A stretch of DNA of 64,000 bases, taken from contig NC_081406.1 in NCBI RefSeq assembly GCF_030272615.1, positions 237,997,922 through 238,061,921 on the forward strand, written 5' to 3'. The notes beneath the pieces are model-generated. The model was given only the letters and a program-made list of their open reading frames with translations, did not search any database and had not been told where the DNA came from. Positions 36,617 to 48,420 of the stretch are shown here, piece by piece. Every line of letters begins with the position of its first letter. Positions within the stretch are counted from its first letter, which is position 1. The position numbers were made by a program, and so were the translations under genes. This DNA is from Cryptomeria japonica (taxonomy: Eukaryota; Streptophyta; Pinopsida; Cupressales; Cupressaceae).

Positions 36617-38480
36617 GTTTTTCCTTCCAACAACCTCACAAAGGTGCTCAGGATCAAATTGCCCTGCTCAAATTAACAGGACAGATAGCTATATATACAC
36701 ACAAAAAGAGACTGATCTCAAAAGCAAAGAAGAAATAAACAACATTATCGAGACATCGAAATGCGTAAAGAGAGGATACATTAATACGATTCCCTAGGCG
36801 TGGATTTTAGTTTCTTTCTAAAATTAGTTGGAATTGGACCCACTTTTCGTGTCCAACATAAATGAGTGTTCTTTTATCCTAATGGGGTTTTTTGCCATTT
36901 TATCAGTGATCACTAAAAATTATCTTGGTAGACTCACAAATTTGTGATTCGGTGGTTTGTCTCCATGCTTGAATATTGTTTTTATTCGGCTTTTTGCATA
37001 CGAGATGGCGTGATAGCTCTTTTATTGCTCGTGTGACAGGTAACTAATTGCCAGAATGACGTTGGGGCTACTAATTGGAGAGAGAACGATACTTTTTGTA
37101 TTCATGAACGCTGGTTACGTCACATGTAAGAGATCTAATTCCTCTATTGTTTATTTCTTAAATCTCTTTGAACTCTAATATTTTCGGGAAGGTGATTGGA
37201 AATGTTGATCTATTGTTCATTTATTACATTTCTTTAAACTCTCATACATCTTGATGATAGATTAAAGTATGTAGTGTGATTTGAAATGTTGATGATTAAA
37301 AAATCTTATGCACAATCAAATTTAAAGTTTGTATACAATATTAACATCAATTATGAAAATTTAATAGCATTTATATATTTATAATTTATTAATTAAATAT
37401 ATTGTATATAAATTTTAAGTAGAATCTAATATTATATTTATATTTTTAAGAGTTGTCATTCATTAAGGAGAAGGAATGATGGCAAATGACACCATAATAA
37501 GAACAAATGGAGTGTGTGAAGTAATTATACTTCGGTATTATTCGGATGGTATGTTTTGTCAAGATGTTTCAAGAGGGTTTTGGCAACTATTAATTGTGTG
37601 CATAGATTGTGCATAGGCTCAAGTTTTATGGTGTCTTCTACTAGCTTATGGTGTGAAGGTGGTAGAATGAGGGGCATTAATTGACAGACGATAGTTGTAG
37701 AGGAAAAATATTTGAAACAATGGAAACATCTAGTGAATAAGTGTTGGTTAATTTCATGAACTTTGCAAACAAGGAGATTAAAGAACTTAACTTTTGGCCT
37801 TAGATTGTAAGGACATGGGAACTGGGGGAAATTGTGGATAGGTCCCCTAATGTATGTATATGTTAAGAAACAATAAAATTATTGTTGGACCTTGTTTATT
37901 CTCATGATAGGTGAAACATGTTTGATGTGACTCAATCTCTTTCATGTGCTTCTATGTTGTATATGGCCACTAGTTCATTTTTATTACATGGCAATATCAA
38001 TGATGTGATGCATCCAATAAAGGCTCATTTTGATTATTTTTTGGGTCATTTTCATGCTACCAAACATCACCAACTTTATCTTTAATGTATCATGGAAGAA
38101 ACTGCAAATTCTTTGAAGATGTTTCTTCTTAAGTTAATGTCATTCTTGTGTTCTTGATTGTTGCGATGATTGTAATTATGAGGAAGACATAGAAGAGGTG
38201 GAAATTTCTAGTTTGAATGTCCCATGAAAAAACTATAAGTGGTTCCATTTGGGTGACATAAGACCTATGAATTTGCCTTGGCCCTCATCTTTCATAGACT
38301 CTAGTGAGAAGTTTTATTGGGTTTGAGTTTTGTTTCGAGTAGATTTGTTACAGTGGCTTTGGTATATTTAGATGGGCGAATGTTTGACAATTAAATTTTA
38401 GTTATCATTTGTTAATGGAAAACTTCTCTTCTTTGGTTTGACCCCTCATTACACCCTACTTTTTTTTGTTCTTGGTCCTA
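36617..38480. other. Upstream region of the MFP gene and intergenic DNA
   Basis: The gene's promoter and 5' leader should lie in the part next to 36617. A TATA box or leader intron could not be fixed by eye. The rest is AT-rich with no recognised gene or repeat. Confidence 0.4.
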
Positions 38481-38489
38481 AACCAAGTA

Positions 38490-38660
38490 CTATATGTATA
38501 TGTATATATGCATATATGTATATGTATTGTAAATATGTTTACATATACATAAATATTGTATGTATATGTATACATGTTTTTATATGTATATGCATTGTAC
38601 ATGTATACAATACATATACATATAAATACATGTATACATATAATATATATGTATATGTAA
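38490..38660. repeat. TA-rich (tatatgta)n microsatellite with palindromic structure
   Basis: Alternating tatgtata/tacatata words fill the block. The stretch tatatgtatatgcattgtac (about 38580-38600) faces an approximate reverse complement at about 38603-38627, so the block can fold on itself. Open frames on both strands here are artefacts of the repeat. Confidence 0.85.
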
Positions 38661-38689
38661 CAGTCAATAAAATTATAAATATTTATTAT

Positions 38690-39005
38690 TAGCAATCATT
38701 TGATAGTGCCTTAAAGTATTGTTGCTAATTTTTAGGTGGCATAATTTAAGAGACTTTTTATGATCTTACAAGAAAGAAGAATTTTGAAAGGTCTTTGAAT
38801 TTATTAACATTCATGACGATTTCTAAAAATACTCAATAATGGTACAAATACATATCCTTAAAGTATTGTTGCTAATTTTTAGGTGGCGTAATTTAAGAGA
38901 CTTTTTATGATCTTACAAGAAAGAAGAATTTTGAAAGGTCTTTGAATTTATTAACATTCATGACGATTTCTAAAAATACTCAATAATGGTACAAATACAT
39001 ATAAG
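38690..39005. repeat. Tandem duplication of about 146 bp (two copies of dispersed repeat R)
   Basis: Sequence starting ttaaagtattgttgctaatt occurs at 38711 and again at 38858, almost identical, each ending in caataatggtacaaatacat. A third, diverged copy lies at 60069-60225. The first local copy and the distant copy share the preceding words atcatttgatag. Confidence 0.92.
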
Positions 39006-39439
39006 AGTTATTACGTCGAAGGCGTTTCTTTATTTGAACCTAATGAGCTAGCTTTCCACGTCAATGGTTTAGAGCATTGGACAGGAATGCAAGACGATCA
39101 AAAGCAAGTTGACCATTGGATTTCATTGTCAAATTTTTGCCACTTTATTTTATCATTCATTGGGTTTCCTTTTTTTGTTCGCTCTACAAGCTCGAAAATG
39201 ATTAGAAGCTACTTTGTTTTTTGACTTGTAATGCATTAATACAATAAGATGTGCATTAAAAATTAATGTAGGGTGCATAAATAGAAATATATATATATAT
39301 AGCTCCATAAATAGGAATTTTAATATTAATATTTATTTTTTTAATTATAGATAGGTAAATAGTAATAAATTTTCAATAAATATAATTATTTTTTAAATAA
39401 TAATATAATAAGTTGAATTAAATAAATTTTGTATTGATT

Positions 39440-39566
39440 TTTTTTCTTAAATCACAACCACAATGGCAATGATTTTATCTTTTATGTGGGAGCAAGGATT
39501 TGAACTTTGGTGGCAGTTTCACTAAGCAAGTGATTTAACCATTGAACTACATGGGTCACCCCCATA
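39440..39566 (-). mobile_element. tRNA-derived SINE candidate
   Basis: On the minus strand the sequence starts TGGGGGTGACCC (near 39566). It contains TAGTTCAATGG, matching the RNA polymerase III A box pattern. About 35 bases later it contains AGTTCAAATCC, matching the B box, and then TTGCTCCCA, which can pair with the 5' end through an acceptor-like stem (with wobbles). The presumed anticodon arm (TCACT ... AGTGA) has a 5-base loop, so it is not a working tRNA. About 40 bases further an A-rich run (aagaaaaaaaatc) may be the tail. A target duplication was not established. A tRNA pseudogene is the alternative. Confidence 0.6.
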
Positions 39567-39958
39567 ATTAATATCAATATTATCTGTATTATATTAATTA
39601 TATTAATCATAATTTTAGGTATAATTCATTAATATTTCAATGCTAATAAATTAAAAAAAACTAGTTTTACTTTTTTATTTAATTATTTTTTAACTTAACA
39701 ATTTCATTACTCATAATTATTTTTTATTAATATTTAGATTTTGATATTGTTCGATATTCACACTAAATGCACAAATATGTCATCTTGTACAATTATTCTT
39801 GATAAATTCCTTCCCACTATCACACAACAAAAATTTGAATCAAATAGGTGACTTGATAGATAGATATATTACAGAACAACTAATAAATATAATGTATAAT
39901 TAGTTAATTATATAATTACAAAATAATTGATTTTAATATATAATTTTAATAATATTAT

Positions 39959-41131
39959 TGTAATGTGGAAATTTTGATTTAGTGATTTGCAACATAGAAG
40001 GGAGAAACCACTAAATATTTTCACTTAGGACCATTGCACTCAAAAGAGGGAAGCGAATCCACTAGATTGAGTCACAAATTAGATAAGGACTGAATACTAA
40101 ATGGATTGAATTAATTTTGATTTCCTCTTTTATAAATTGAAATGTTGAAATTAGGTAAAGTGTTGAAAAATGAAGGTAAAAGCATGTAAAAACTAAGCTA
40201 CAAATGTGGGATCGAGTTGGGCACCTAGAATTGAGCAATATAAGCTTAGTCGAACCTACTCCCCCAAAAAAGCTCCTAAAAAGTCGGGACCATGACATGG
40301 CACCACGTTACTTTGAACTTTCTGCATGCTAAAAATGGTTGATTTGTCTCTATGAATGAAGCTTATTCTGAAGAGTATAGCTCCATGCCTATTTCCTGCA
40401 CATAGAAAGGAGGGGGGAAAGTTTGGAAATAGGGGTTTGCCTAAGTCAAACCCAGTTTGGAATCAACCTTGAATGAAATATTGCAAATACTTGAAATAAA
40501 ATGATGGAAAGGTATACCTCAAATATGCAATGAATGGTAATGATGCTTTGCTTCTTGAATGTAATCACATATGTTATATGAAATGGCATGAACATAAAAA
40601 AACCCTAATCACACACACGTGCTTGCAAATGTACTGTGTAATGTTGCTCCACAATGGATAGATAAAGATATGCAACCTTGAAGACCTCTAGAAATGCTTT
40701 ATGATGAATATAATGCTTGATTTCTTGATTGCTTGTGCTCCCAGTTTTACCTCTTATGTATATATCTCTCCAAATGAGAGGGAAGACCTCCTTATACACT
40801 TGCATGTCATCAATTATGTTTGACATAGGCCGACATGAAGCAAGATTTCCCACTCAAATTTGAGATGGGGAAAAGGGTTTGAAATGGGTCCCAATTAGGG
40901 AGGACCATGGCGTGGCGCCATGGTCCCAATGAGGACCAAGGCACCATGCCCTGGTCCTACCCCATATTTGGGCCATGGTTAAGGTGCAATGCAAGGTGGA
41001 ATGTGATATTGATGCCAATTTTGCATGGTACAAGCATAAATGGGTCTTGATCAAGCATATGGATGAGAACACTAAGGTGAGGGTCCTAAATGGGGTCAAA
41101 ATTGTGAAGGGTGCAATTTTAGGATGCTACA
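39959..41131 (-). mobile_element. Solo LTR, family S, copy 3, inverted and diverged (1173 bp)
   Basis: The plus strand reads TGTAATGTGGAAA ... GCAATTTTAGGATGCTACA, the reverse complement of the family's ends. The flank attat stands at 39954-39958 and 41132-41136. The interior shares the inverted tttgcctaagtcaaaccc segment (40435-40455) and a GC-rich ggcgccatggtccc block (40912-40925). It is much more diverged than copies 1 and 2, so it inserted earlier. Confidence 0.93.
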
Positions 41132-41394
41132 ATTATTATTTAACTTTTATATGTATATATCCCTCTCTATCTTTCCTATGTTATATATATCTCTCTTTGT
41201 TTCTCATCTCTATCCCTATCTCTCCCTCATTTCTATCCATAACTTGTTAGCATTTTGATGCAGTTTTGTATGACTGGTGAATGATATAGTTGTCATTGTT
41301 GGCAACATCATCTCTTAAGTCTTCACAGTCTATCAGTAGTAAGTAGACTAGGATACTGAGGTCAACCGGCTAAGCAATAAGAAAACAGGATAAA

Positions 41395-41525
41395 CAGTGA
41401 GTAGACCGGCAAGCATTGAGTAGATCGATAAACAACAAGTAGACCAACAAGCAGTGAGTAGACCAGCAAACAGTAAGTAGATCGGCAAGCAGTAAGTAGA
41501 CCAGGTAGCGGTGAGTAGTCCAGTA
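41395..41525. repeat. Minisatellite, about 20-25 bp units
   Basis: The phrase agtagaccggcaagcagtga and variants repeat about six times (for example at 41400, 41420, 41455, 41475, 41495). Confidence 0.85.
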
Positions 41526-42523
41526 TAGAAGAGGTTCATCGGTTAAGCTAAGAACATACCAGTATATAGGAGGAAACCGGTTAGACAGATTTTGATCGGT
41601 ACATCGGAAGAGTCTATAACTAACAAACTAATAACATTCAGTTAACATTCAGTTAAACCAGGAGTCTTCTCTAGTCAACCGACGAATTTATCAACATGTT
41701 TGACTGTCTTGATAGAGATTCCTGCAGTGATTTCAGGGGCGTGATTTAAGGCATGACAACAGAATTTTGAATGGGATGTTTTGGAGGGAAAGTTGGTGAT
41801 AGGCTAAAGGGTCAATAAATTCACATATCTCATTCTTGAGATGGTTGTTGTCGAGGTGAATAAAGATAATGTGAAAGTGTACATAGGGGGAGTTTTGACA
41901 GAGTGCAAAACCGGGTGGCAGAGGACCGACAGAGTGGAGTTTAGCGAAGTGGTGACCCAAGTGACAGAGGACCGACAAAGTAGAATATTTCAAGGATCAG
42001 CAAATCGACAAAGGGGAAGAGTTGAAGGTGCATTTAGGAAATCGGTGTTGTGCAGAGTAGACACAAGCGATGCAGACATAGTGTGGTTCTTAGGTGTGAT
42101 CTGATCAAGCTAATCAGTGGCCATTTCAGCAGATCATCTTTATGTTTCTCTCTAACTATTGCAACTAAAATCCCTTAATAGGGTGGACTTTAACAAGTCC
42201 CATTGTATAAATCCCTTAACCGAGTGTCATCTTAATTGACAATTTAAGACCCTTGATAAGGGTACCTTTAACAGGGTAAAGGTACTAATAGGTCTTAGAC
42301 AAAATCCCTTAACCAGGTGGCACCTAACAATGTCATTGTAATCTCCTAACAAGGATGGCTCTTCACTGGGCGTACTACAGAAAAGTAGAAATTTTGTGAG
42401 TTCCTACTCACACCATGGTTTTCTCCCATTTGGGTTTCCACGAGATAAATCTTGGTGTCACTGTGTTTTCTTTTCAAGCATGGTTATTCTTCTGTAATAG
42501 ATATTTTGTTGGTATTTTGAGTT

Positions 42524-43931
42524 TGTTGGCATTTTTCATAGAGATTGCATTAATGATATGTTGGCATTGATGCCAATTGAACCAGTAATGGTATTCATGT
42601 TATTGTTGATATTGTTGTTTTTTATATTGGCTAGTAACCGGTAAGAAGAGATTTGTGGAAGATGTTGTAAACTAGTATGTAAAGTTTCTGAGTTGAACCG
42701 GAGTAAAGGGTTAAACCTTTCTAAGCAATGCAACAGGTAAACCCTATCAGTTGCTAAACCCTAACCGATCAAGTTTGTTGGTTTATTATCTAATAAGCAG
42801 TAATGATGGAGACACGTGTGATCATTGTATGAGGATAAGTTCAAATTATTTTGGCATGTTTGTTTTTTGTCTAGGAAAGGAGCAAAGTGGATTGCATCTA
42901 ATGCACAACGTGTGATGAGTTACAAAGTCTGATGAAGTGGTGATCATGAAGCGGTTGGAATTTTCTTGAAGAATGTGAAGAGATTGTCATGATTTCTAAC
43001 GGTCAAGATTGTATCGACTTGTTTTTAATCTCGATGATGAGAATTAGGTTTTTGTTGTGTTACCGACCTAATTGATTTGTATTTAAGGTCGATGAAGTTT
43101 TTGTAAAGGTTGTTGGCAAGATTGATAGAAATCTATTGAGTGTGTAGTTGCCTAACTAGTGAATGGATCTGCACTTTGAGTGAAGGCAAATTGAAGCTTA
43201 GAAGGATCTGATCAAGCAAATGTAGTGCTACTCAGACAGATCAAGAAAACCTATTGTTTTCTAACAATTACAGCAATAGTGAAATCTTTTAACCGGGTAA
43301 GCTCTAACAAGCTTGGTTACTCATTAAATCCTCTAACAAGGTGGTCCATTAGCTTGGATTCTTAAATCCTCTAGTGAGGTTACTCCTAACAGGGTATTGT
43401 GCTTTTCATCAAGGCATATTTGTAAATCCCTTAACCGGGTGATTCCTAACTGGAATTAGTTCTTAACGGGACTTATTGTAAAGCTTTAACAGGCTCAGCT
43501 CCTAACAAGGTGAACTTCAGTTCAGATAGCTATCCTTGTGAGTCTCATCTCACCGTGGTTTTTACCTATTTGGGTTTTCCACGTATAAACATTTGTATCA
43601 AGTGGTGAATGCTTTTGTGGTTATGATCTTATTTGTTGATTTGGTTAACTTCTGATAAGGCATGATAAGTAGAAGCATTGAAAGATGAATATGTTGAGTT
43701 ATGATTAAGCATTGTTGATGTTTACAAGATCGAAGTTATTTACTATTAAGTTGTCATAATAGTTAAATTGGTTGATGTCAAGTATTCTTATGAATATTGA
43801 TCTTGACCGAGATATGTTTGCTTTGTGTGACTGAGTTTGAGATTGGGAATTTTGTATTAGTTTTTCAATATACTAATTCACCCCCCCCTCTCAGTATTCT
43901 ACCGGATACTTATTCTTTCATCATACCATCA
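42524..43931 (+). mobile_element. LTR of the element D family, probably solo (1408 bp)
   Basis: It starts TGTTGGCATTTTTCATAGAG and ends CATCATACCATCA. It is homologous over its length to the element D 5' LTR at 57806-59260. No primer-binding site follows directly (tatgtatgttg follows), so it is not the start of an element here. The flanking five bases differ (gagtt and tatgt), so a clean insertion is not shown. Confidence 0.85.
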
Positions 43932-44048
43932 TATGTATGTTGATGAATGTTAAGTTAGTGATAACTTAAGTTAAAAAATTTAATTGAAGTACAACCGGTA
44001 AAGTGTTGATTCACCCCTCCCCTCTCAGCACCGGTTGGGACTAAGAAT

Positions 44049-44061
44049 TGGTATCAGAGCC
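44049..44061 (+). other. Primer-binding site of element B
   Basis: TGGTATCAGAGCC on the plus strand, complementary to initiator methionine tRNA, just after ctaagaat. It fixes the orientation of element B as plus and implies LTR sequence to its left. Confidence 0.82.
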
Positions 44062-44104
44062 AGATTCCTCTGAAGTGAAGCTTGATAGCTTGAGCATAAA
44101 TATC

Positions 44105-45622
44105 ATGGAGGAGTACCGGTATCAGAAGCAGATTGATGAAGCAAATGAAATCATTTCTCAACTGAAAGAAAGACTGAGAAAATATCTTGCAAAAAGGAAG
44201 GAATTAGCTCAACAACTAAATGAGAGTCATGACATCATAGATCAACTCTCTGAACAGAGTGGATCTAAAGAAGCAGTCACAGAACTCGTGGAAAAGAACA
44301 AGAAATTGACCGAAGAAATCACACATCTCAAAAGATAACATGAAGGTCGGGCCCTAAGAATGACTGAGATACTAGAAGCTAGCATAAGTGTTGATGAAAG
44401 AAAAAGGGAAGCAGAAGAAGAACTGTCAAAGGTTGAAAGAGCCAGGAGGCTTGCTAATGATGCTTTGAGAGAAAATGATGCAATCATGATTGAGAAAGAT
44501 GAAGAAAACCGAATTCTCACTCAGGAGAATGAATACATACATAAGCAACTACATGACAACACAGAAGAAAAAGAAAAAATGGTGAAAGAGATTGAACAAC
44601 TCAAGAGTGAGTTGAAAGCTGAGAATGAGAGAAATGAGAAGCAGAGAAAATTCAATGAAAGCTTTGAGAAGTTAGATAAATAGTTGAAGGCTCAGAGAAG
44701 GACAAAAGAAACAATTGGTCTTGGTTACCATGGTACATGTCCTATGGAAACCAATGAATCATCCAAATCCAAAAAGATGAAGGATGATAAAAGGAATCAT
44801 TTTGAAGTGAAAGGTATGAAGTTCTCCAAATCTTTATGTAATCACTGCGGTAAATTAGGTCATAAGACTAATGATTGTAGAAATAAACCGGTTAGTCAAA
44901 ATAAGAATTTCACATTTGATGGATACTGTCGTAATTTTCATAAGTATGGCCACACTGCATATGAGTGTAGATCTCAATTTAGCAGTATTCCAAATATACG
45001 AAGTTTTAATGGAAATTGCTTCACATGCAACAAGTTTGGACACAAATCTGAAGAATGCAAGCTCAAGTCAAATGTATCAAGACAACCATTCAAACCAGTT
45101 AGTCCTAATAAAAGGAATAATTAGTTCAAAGCCACCTATTTAACACGTGGTAATTTTGGTCATGTTGCAACTAGTTGTAGAGTGGGAATGGGGCAGAGAA
45201 ATAATGCAGGACCATGGAGGACAACTAGTATGGCATGTTTCAATTGTCATAAGATCAATCACTTAGCTACAGAATGTAGGAATCAATTCTATAACCAATC
45301 TGGAGACAAGAACTGCTCTGGCAAGAAGAAAGGACAAAATGAACTAAAAGGGAAGAAGACAATTGAAGAGGTGAAGAATGAAATGAAAAAGACATGGATC
45401 AAGAGAAAAGAAAGCAAAGAAGGAGAAAATCTTCCAAAAATGAAGTCATCATCCACCAATGATGACAGTTTCTCTTCAAACAAGACATACCAATGTTCAA
45501 GGGGAGCACATATGGTAAGATTTCTTTTGAATCCCCTTAACAAATTTAAGGATATGTCTATATGCATAGTTGTGATGCATAAAATCTGGTCTAAAAGTTC
45601 GTTGTTGAAGAATGTCTTGTGA
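44105..45622 (+). pseudogene. Coiled-coil protein with five zinc knuckles, gag-like, three nonsense mutations
   Basis: One frame of about 505 codons runs from ATG 44105 (MEEYRYQKQIDEANEII) to 45622, broken only by stops at 44336, 44681 and 45122. Residues 1 to about 190 are Glu/Lys/Leu-rich heptad-like coiled coil. Five CX2CX4HX4C modules follow. These are CNHCGKLGHKTNDC (44837-44878), one with its second Cys replaced by Phe (44927-44968), CFTCNKFGHKSEEC (45017-45058), one where both leading Cys became Tyr and Arg (about 45138-45179), and CFNCHKINHLATEC (45236-45277). A Lys-rich tail ends it. The position just after the primer-binding site suggests the gag slot of element B. Yet no Copia capsid domain was seen, and no protease or reverse transcriptase follows. 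Family not recognised. Confidence 0.75.
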
Positions 45623-46586
45623 GTTAGTTATTTGTGTATCAGTATCGGTAACAAATAACCAGTAAAGTCAAATCGGTGTACTTTAAGTTGTAAGTTTCAA
45701 ACTTACCGTTGTATTATAATGTCAATAAATCTCAACGGATAAATAAGGAAATGTCAACACAATTTCATTTATCCTGTATTTCTTGAGGATCTCTCGAGCT
45801 CCTGTGCGATCAAAGGTGATTTGAATCTTGCTAAGCTTTATTTGTGCGGAAAATTCAAGTAGAGTGATAGTGGTGTTTGGTATTCCTAGGGAAAAGGTAT
45901 TCAACCTCGTCAGAGAAAAGATTGTTTGAAGGTCATCATGGCAACACCGATATCGACTCCTATGTTAGTTGAAGCTATCAAAGAACCCCAACTCGAGTTC
46001 AAGCTGCACCCAATGAAATTCGGTGTGTTGCCCCCATATTTGGAATACCTAAAATTTGAATTTTAAATTTATCTCAATGTTGAATGAAGATTCAATAGGT
46101 GTTTATGCGTAAGCAGTGAGCACGCGATCCAAGGTCGTTGCCAGTCAAAATATGAAAAATGGATGAATTTTGTAAATTACCAAGAATTGAGGGAATATAA
46201 TTTGATAGACATGTCCTTAGCATCATTTTGTGTCATGTGGACAATTTTCGCCTGAACCCAGTTCATATTTTGCTATATATTAAACCTTCAAATTTTGGTG
46301 TCCATCGCCTAGAAATGATTAAAATATCTCATTTTATGATTTGTCATGAGAAGAAAATAATTGTGTTGGCTCATTTCTCTACCATCAACACATGTTTCAA
46401 ATGTTGGGACTTAAATCCCTACCGTTTGGAAGATATGGTCATTTTTCTCAAGCTTGAGCATTAAATTTAAAATATTTTGGTCATTTGAGGGAAAAATTTG
46501 TCTAAAAATGTCATTTTCATTTCTCCTTTATTCTCCTCCATGGTCAATGGTTTCTGGAGGTCAAGGTCATAGTCTTTGAAAGAAAT
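45623..46586 (+). other. Unassigned, with a possible start of a second element-B reading frame
   Basis: An ATG at 45940 opens a short frame (MATPISTPMLVEAIKEP) that stops after about 40 codons. A possible continuation, QSKYEKWMNFVNYQELREY, lies near 46137-46195. Its relation to the long frame at 49842 is a guess from order only. Confidence 0.35.
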
Positions 46587-46816
46587 GGTTAAAGATGCTC
46601 CATTTTTGAGCATTTTTAACCCATAATCAAAACCTTTGCAAAAAAAGAAGGTTAGAAATGCTCTGTTCTGGAGCATTCTTAACCCATATTTATAACCTCT
46701 CACAAAAAGGTTAGGAATGCTCCAAAACGGAGCATCTCTAACCTTATTTGCTAACCTTGTGAGTCCACTTTTTGTCAAGAAGGTTAGAAATGCTCCGTTT
46801 TGGAGCATTCTTAACC
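46587..46816. repeat. Array of four 35 bp palindromes
   Basis: Palindromes lie at 46587-46621, 46650-46684, 46709-46743 and 46782-46816, each exactly 35 bp. Each has the form ggttagraatgctcc, a 5-base centre, then ggagcattcttaacc. The arms pair in full except for a two-base mismatch after the sixth pair in the better copies. The third copy has the opposite centre (aaaac against gtttt), so it is inverted relative to the others. Spacers are 28, 24 and 38 bases and include related aacct words. Confidence 0.95.
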
Positions 46817-46839
46817 TCTTCCATAAGAATATTTTTTAA

Positions 46840-48420
46840 AAAGAGTGGAAGAAGAAGCTTCAAACACCAGGGTATGAATGTTCATCAGACATATTGAAAA
46901 GAAAGTGGTTTTGACTATATTTTGGAAATTTCCAAGTGATTGCAGTTGGTAAGGCTAATGAAATCCTCTGCAACCTTTGGCCGCATCATCCCAATTTGAA
47001 TAAATGAGAGCCCTAAAACAACAGTTTGGACATTCATCAAGGCACCACTGGAAAACATATTTGCAGATGATGGAAGCAAAGACAATGCAACAGAATGTGG
47101 AAGTATAGAGTATGCATGATAACTGTTGCCCATGCCCTCATTGGCAACTTGCGTAGATTGCAGTTGATTTGTTTAACAAAATGCCTCAATGAGATGTCCT
47201 CTCAAAGAACAAAGTGAAATTATTGCAGGGTATGCACCAAATGATTTTGTTCAAAAAAGATAATGAAACTTCCAAGCAAATGCGTTTGGTTGGTGTAATT
47301 CTAAACCTCACAACCTTTCTCCATGCTCCCGACCTGTGCGACAATGGAAACTTTTAAAACCTTTGAATTAATGAGGCACCTACAAGCACATTTTAACATT
47401 GTTTTGAATAGTTCTTAAAAAGAGCTTTGGAAGCTTTAAAGTAGACACAACTAACTGTTTGACAAACCGCCTCAAGGAAATATGTCACACGATGATTGTA
47501 GATCATGGAAGCATCAACATGACACGTTAACTGTTTGACAATATAACGTGGTAGACACAAATGCAAATCATGGGAGCATAGACAAGGTAAGTGAAGTGTT
47601 CAACATAATACCTCAAATCGATGTCACCTCATTACATGGAATGATCGCAGAATATGCACCGAATTGTCAACAGACATTCATCAAAGTATAAAGGATAGAG
47701 GAATTACGTCAGATGTTGTAGTTGCAGCTACTCTGGTAAACATGCATGCATCATGGAGCATAAGCAAAGCAAGTGAAATGCTTGACAAAATACCTTAAAG
47801 AAACATGGTCTCAATACTTATGCACTATGGTCAAAATGTATGTGCACCATGGAATATAATCACAACAGGCAGATTATCTAACAAAACACATCAAAGAAGG
47901 TATAAAGCTACATATTATACCTTAGCATTGCAGTCTTCTTGCCCATGAGCCAATGTGGAATCCATTTAAGCACAAAGGATAAGGGAGTTTTGTTAGTCAT
48001 GCAGTTGCTTTGATAGACTTGCATGCATCATGGAGCATAATCATGACAGGTTATAGACATTCATCAGAGCACAAAGAATAGAAGAAATATGTTGACTTTC
48101 ACAGTTGCAATAGCCATAAGAGACATGCACGCGAAATATGAGAGCATAACTAAGGCACATGACCTACTTACATGCTAGTTCACAGAGATGTCATCTCAGT
48201 GAATGCAATATTTGCAGAGAATATGCACAAAATAGATTTAATGGCATCATTGTCATTGTCACTGCACACACAAAATGTGGAAGTACTAATAAGGCTTTAG
48301 AAAAATTGACAAAAATGTCTCAAAGAAGTGTCCTCTCAAAGAATGAAATGAAAGGATTGAAGAATGTGCACATAATGGATTGCACAAGGAAACTCTCAAA
48401 ATTTATTAGTGAATGAATAT
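46840..48420 (+). pseudogene. Decayed pentatricopeptide-repeat (PPR) gene
   Basis: Recognisable PPR phrases are spread over three frames. Near 47170 it reads LFNKMPQxDVLSKN, the end of a repeat of the KMPQRDVVSWN kind. Near 47220-47300 it reads LQGMHQM, then QMRLVGVILNLTTFLHA, resembling the linker and QMQLAGVKPN pattern. At 48245-48345 it reads VIVTAHTKCGSTNKALEKLTKMSQRSVLSKNEM, resembling VDMYAKCGSIxxAxxxFxKMPxRNVVSWNxM. The repeats around 47620 and 47790 give further degraded phrases. Nuclear PLS-type PPR proteins edit organelle RNA, but this copy is riddled with stops and shifts and lies between two parts of an LTR element. Confidence 0.72.

Larger units (their letters stand above)
41264..44046 (+). 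repeat. Probable 5' LTR of element B, interrupted by another LTR
   Basis: The segment ends just before a primer-binding site (44049). It carries near 42411-42442 the caccatggttttctcccat...ttccacg block shared with the LTRs of A, C and D, and repeated aaatcccttaacc..gtg phrases (42165-42330). The exact left end is a guess (TGATGCAG near 41264), and its right end reads AAGA rather than CA. A related but distinct LTR sits inside it at 42524-43931. Confidence 0.55.

Noticed and set aside
38438-38695. Open frames on both strands full of Tyr, Ile, Cys and Met
   Set aside because: They translate a TA-rich microsatellite.
41395-41525. CRISPR-like regular repeats
   Set aside because: The repeats are degenerate, with no unique spacers, in a plant LTR context; this is a minisatellite.
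42519-43936. Target-site duplication around the D-family LTR inside element B
   Set aside because: The flanks gagtt and tatgt differ, so a clean solo-LTR insertion cannot be claimed.
46467-46808. 113-codon minus frame with repeated MLQNGAFLTF-like peptides
   Set aside because: The repetition comes from translating the palindrome array; it is a shadow, not a repeat protein.
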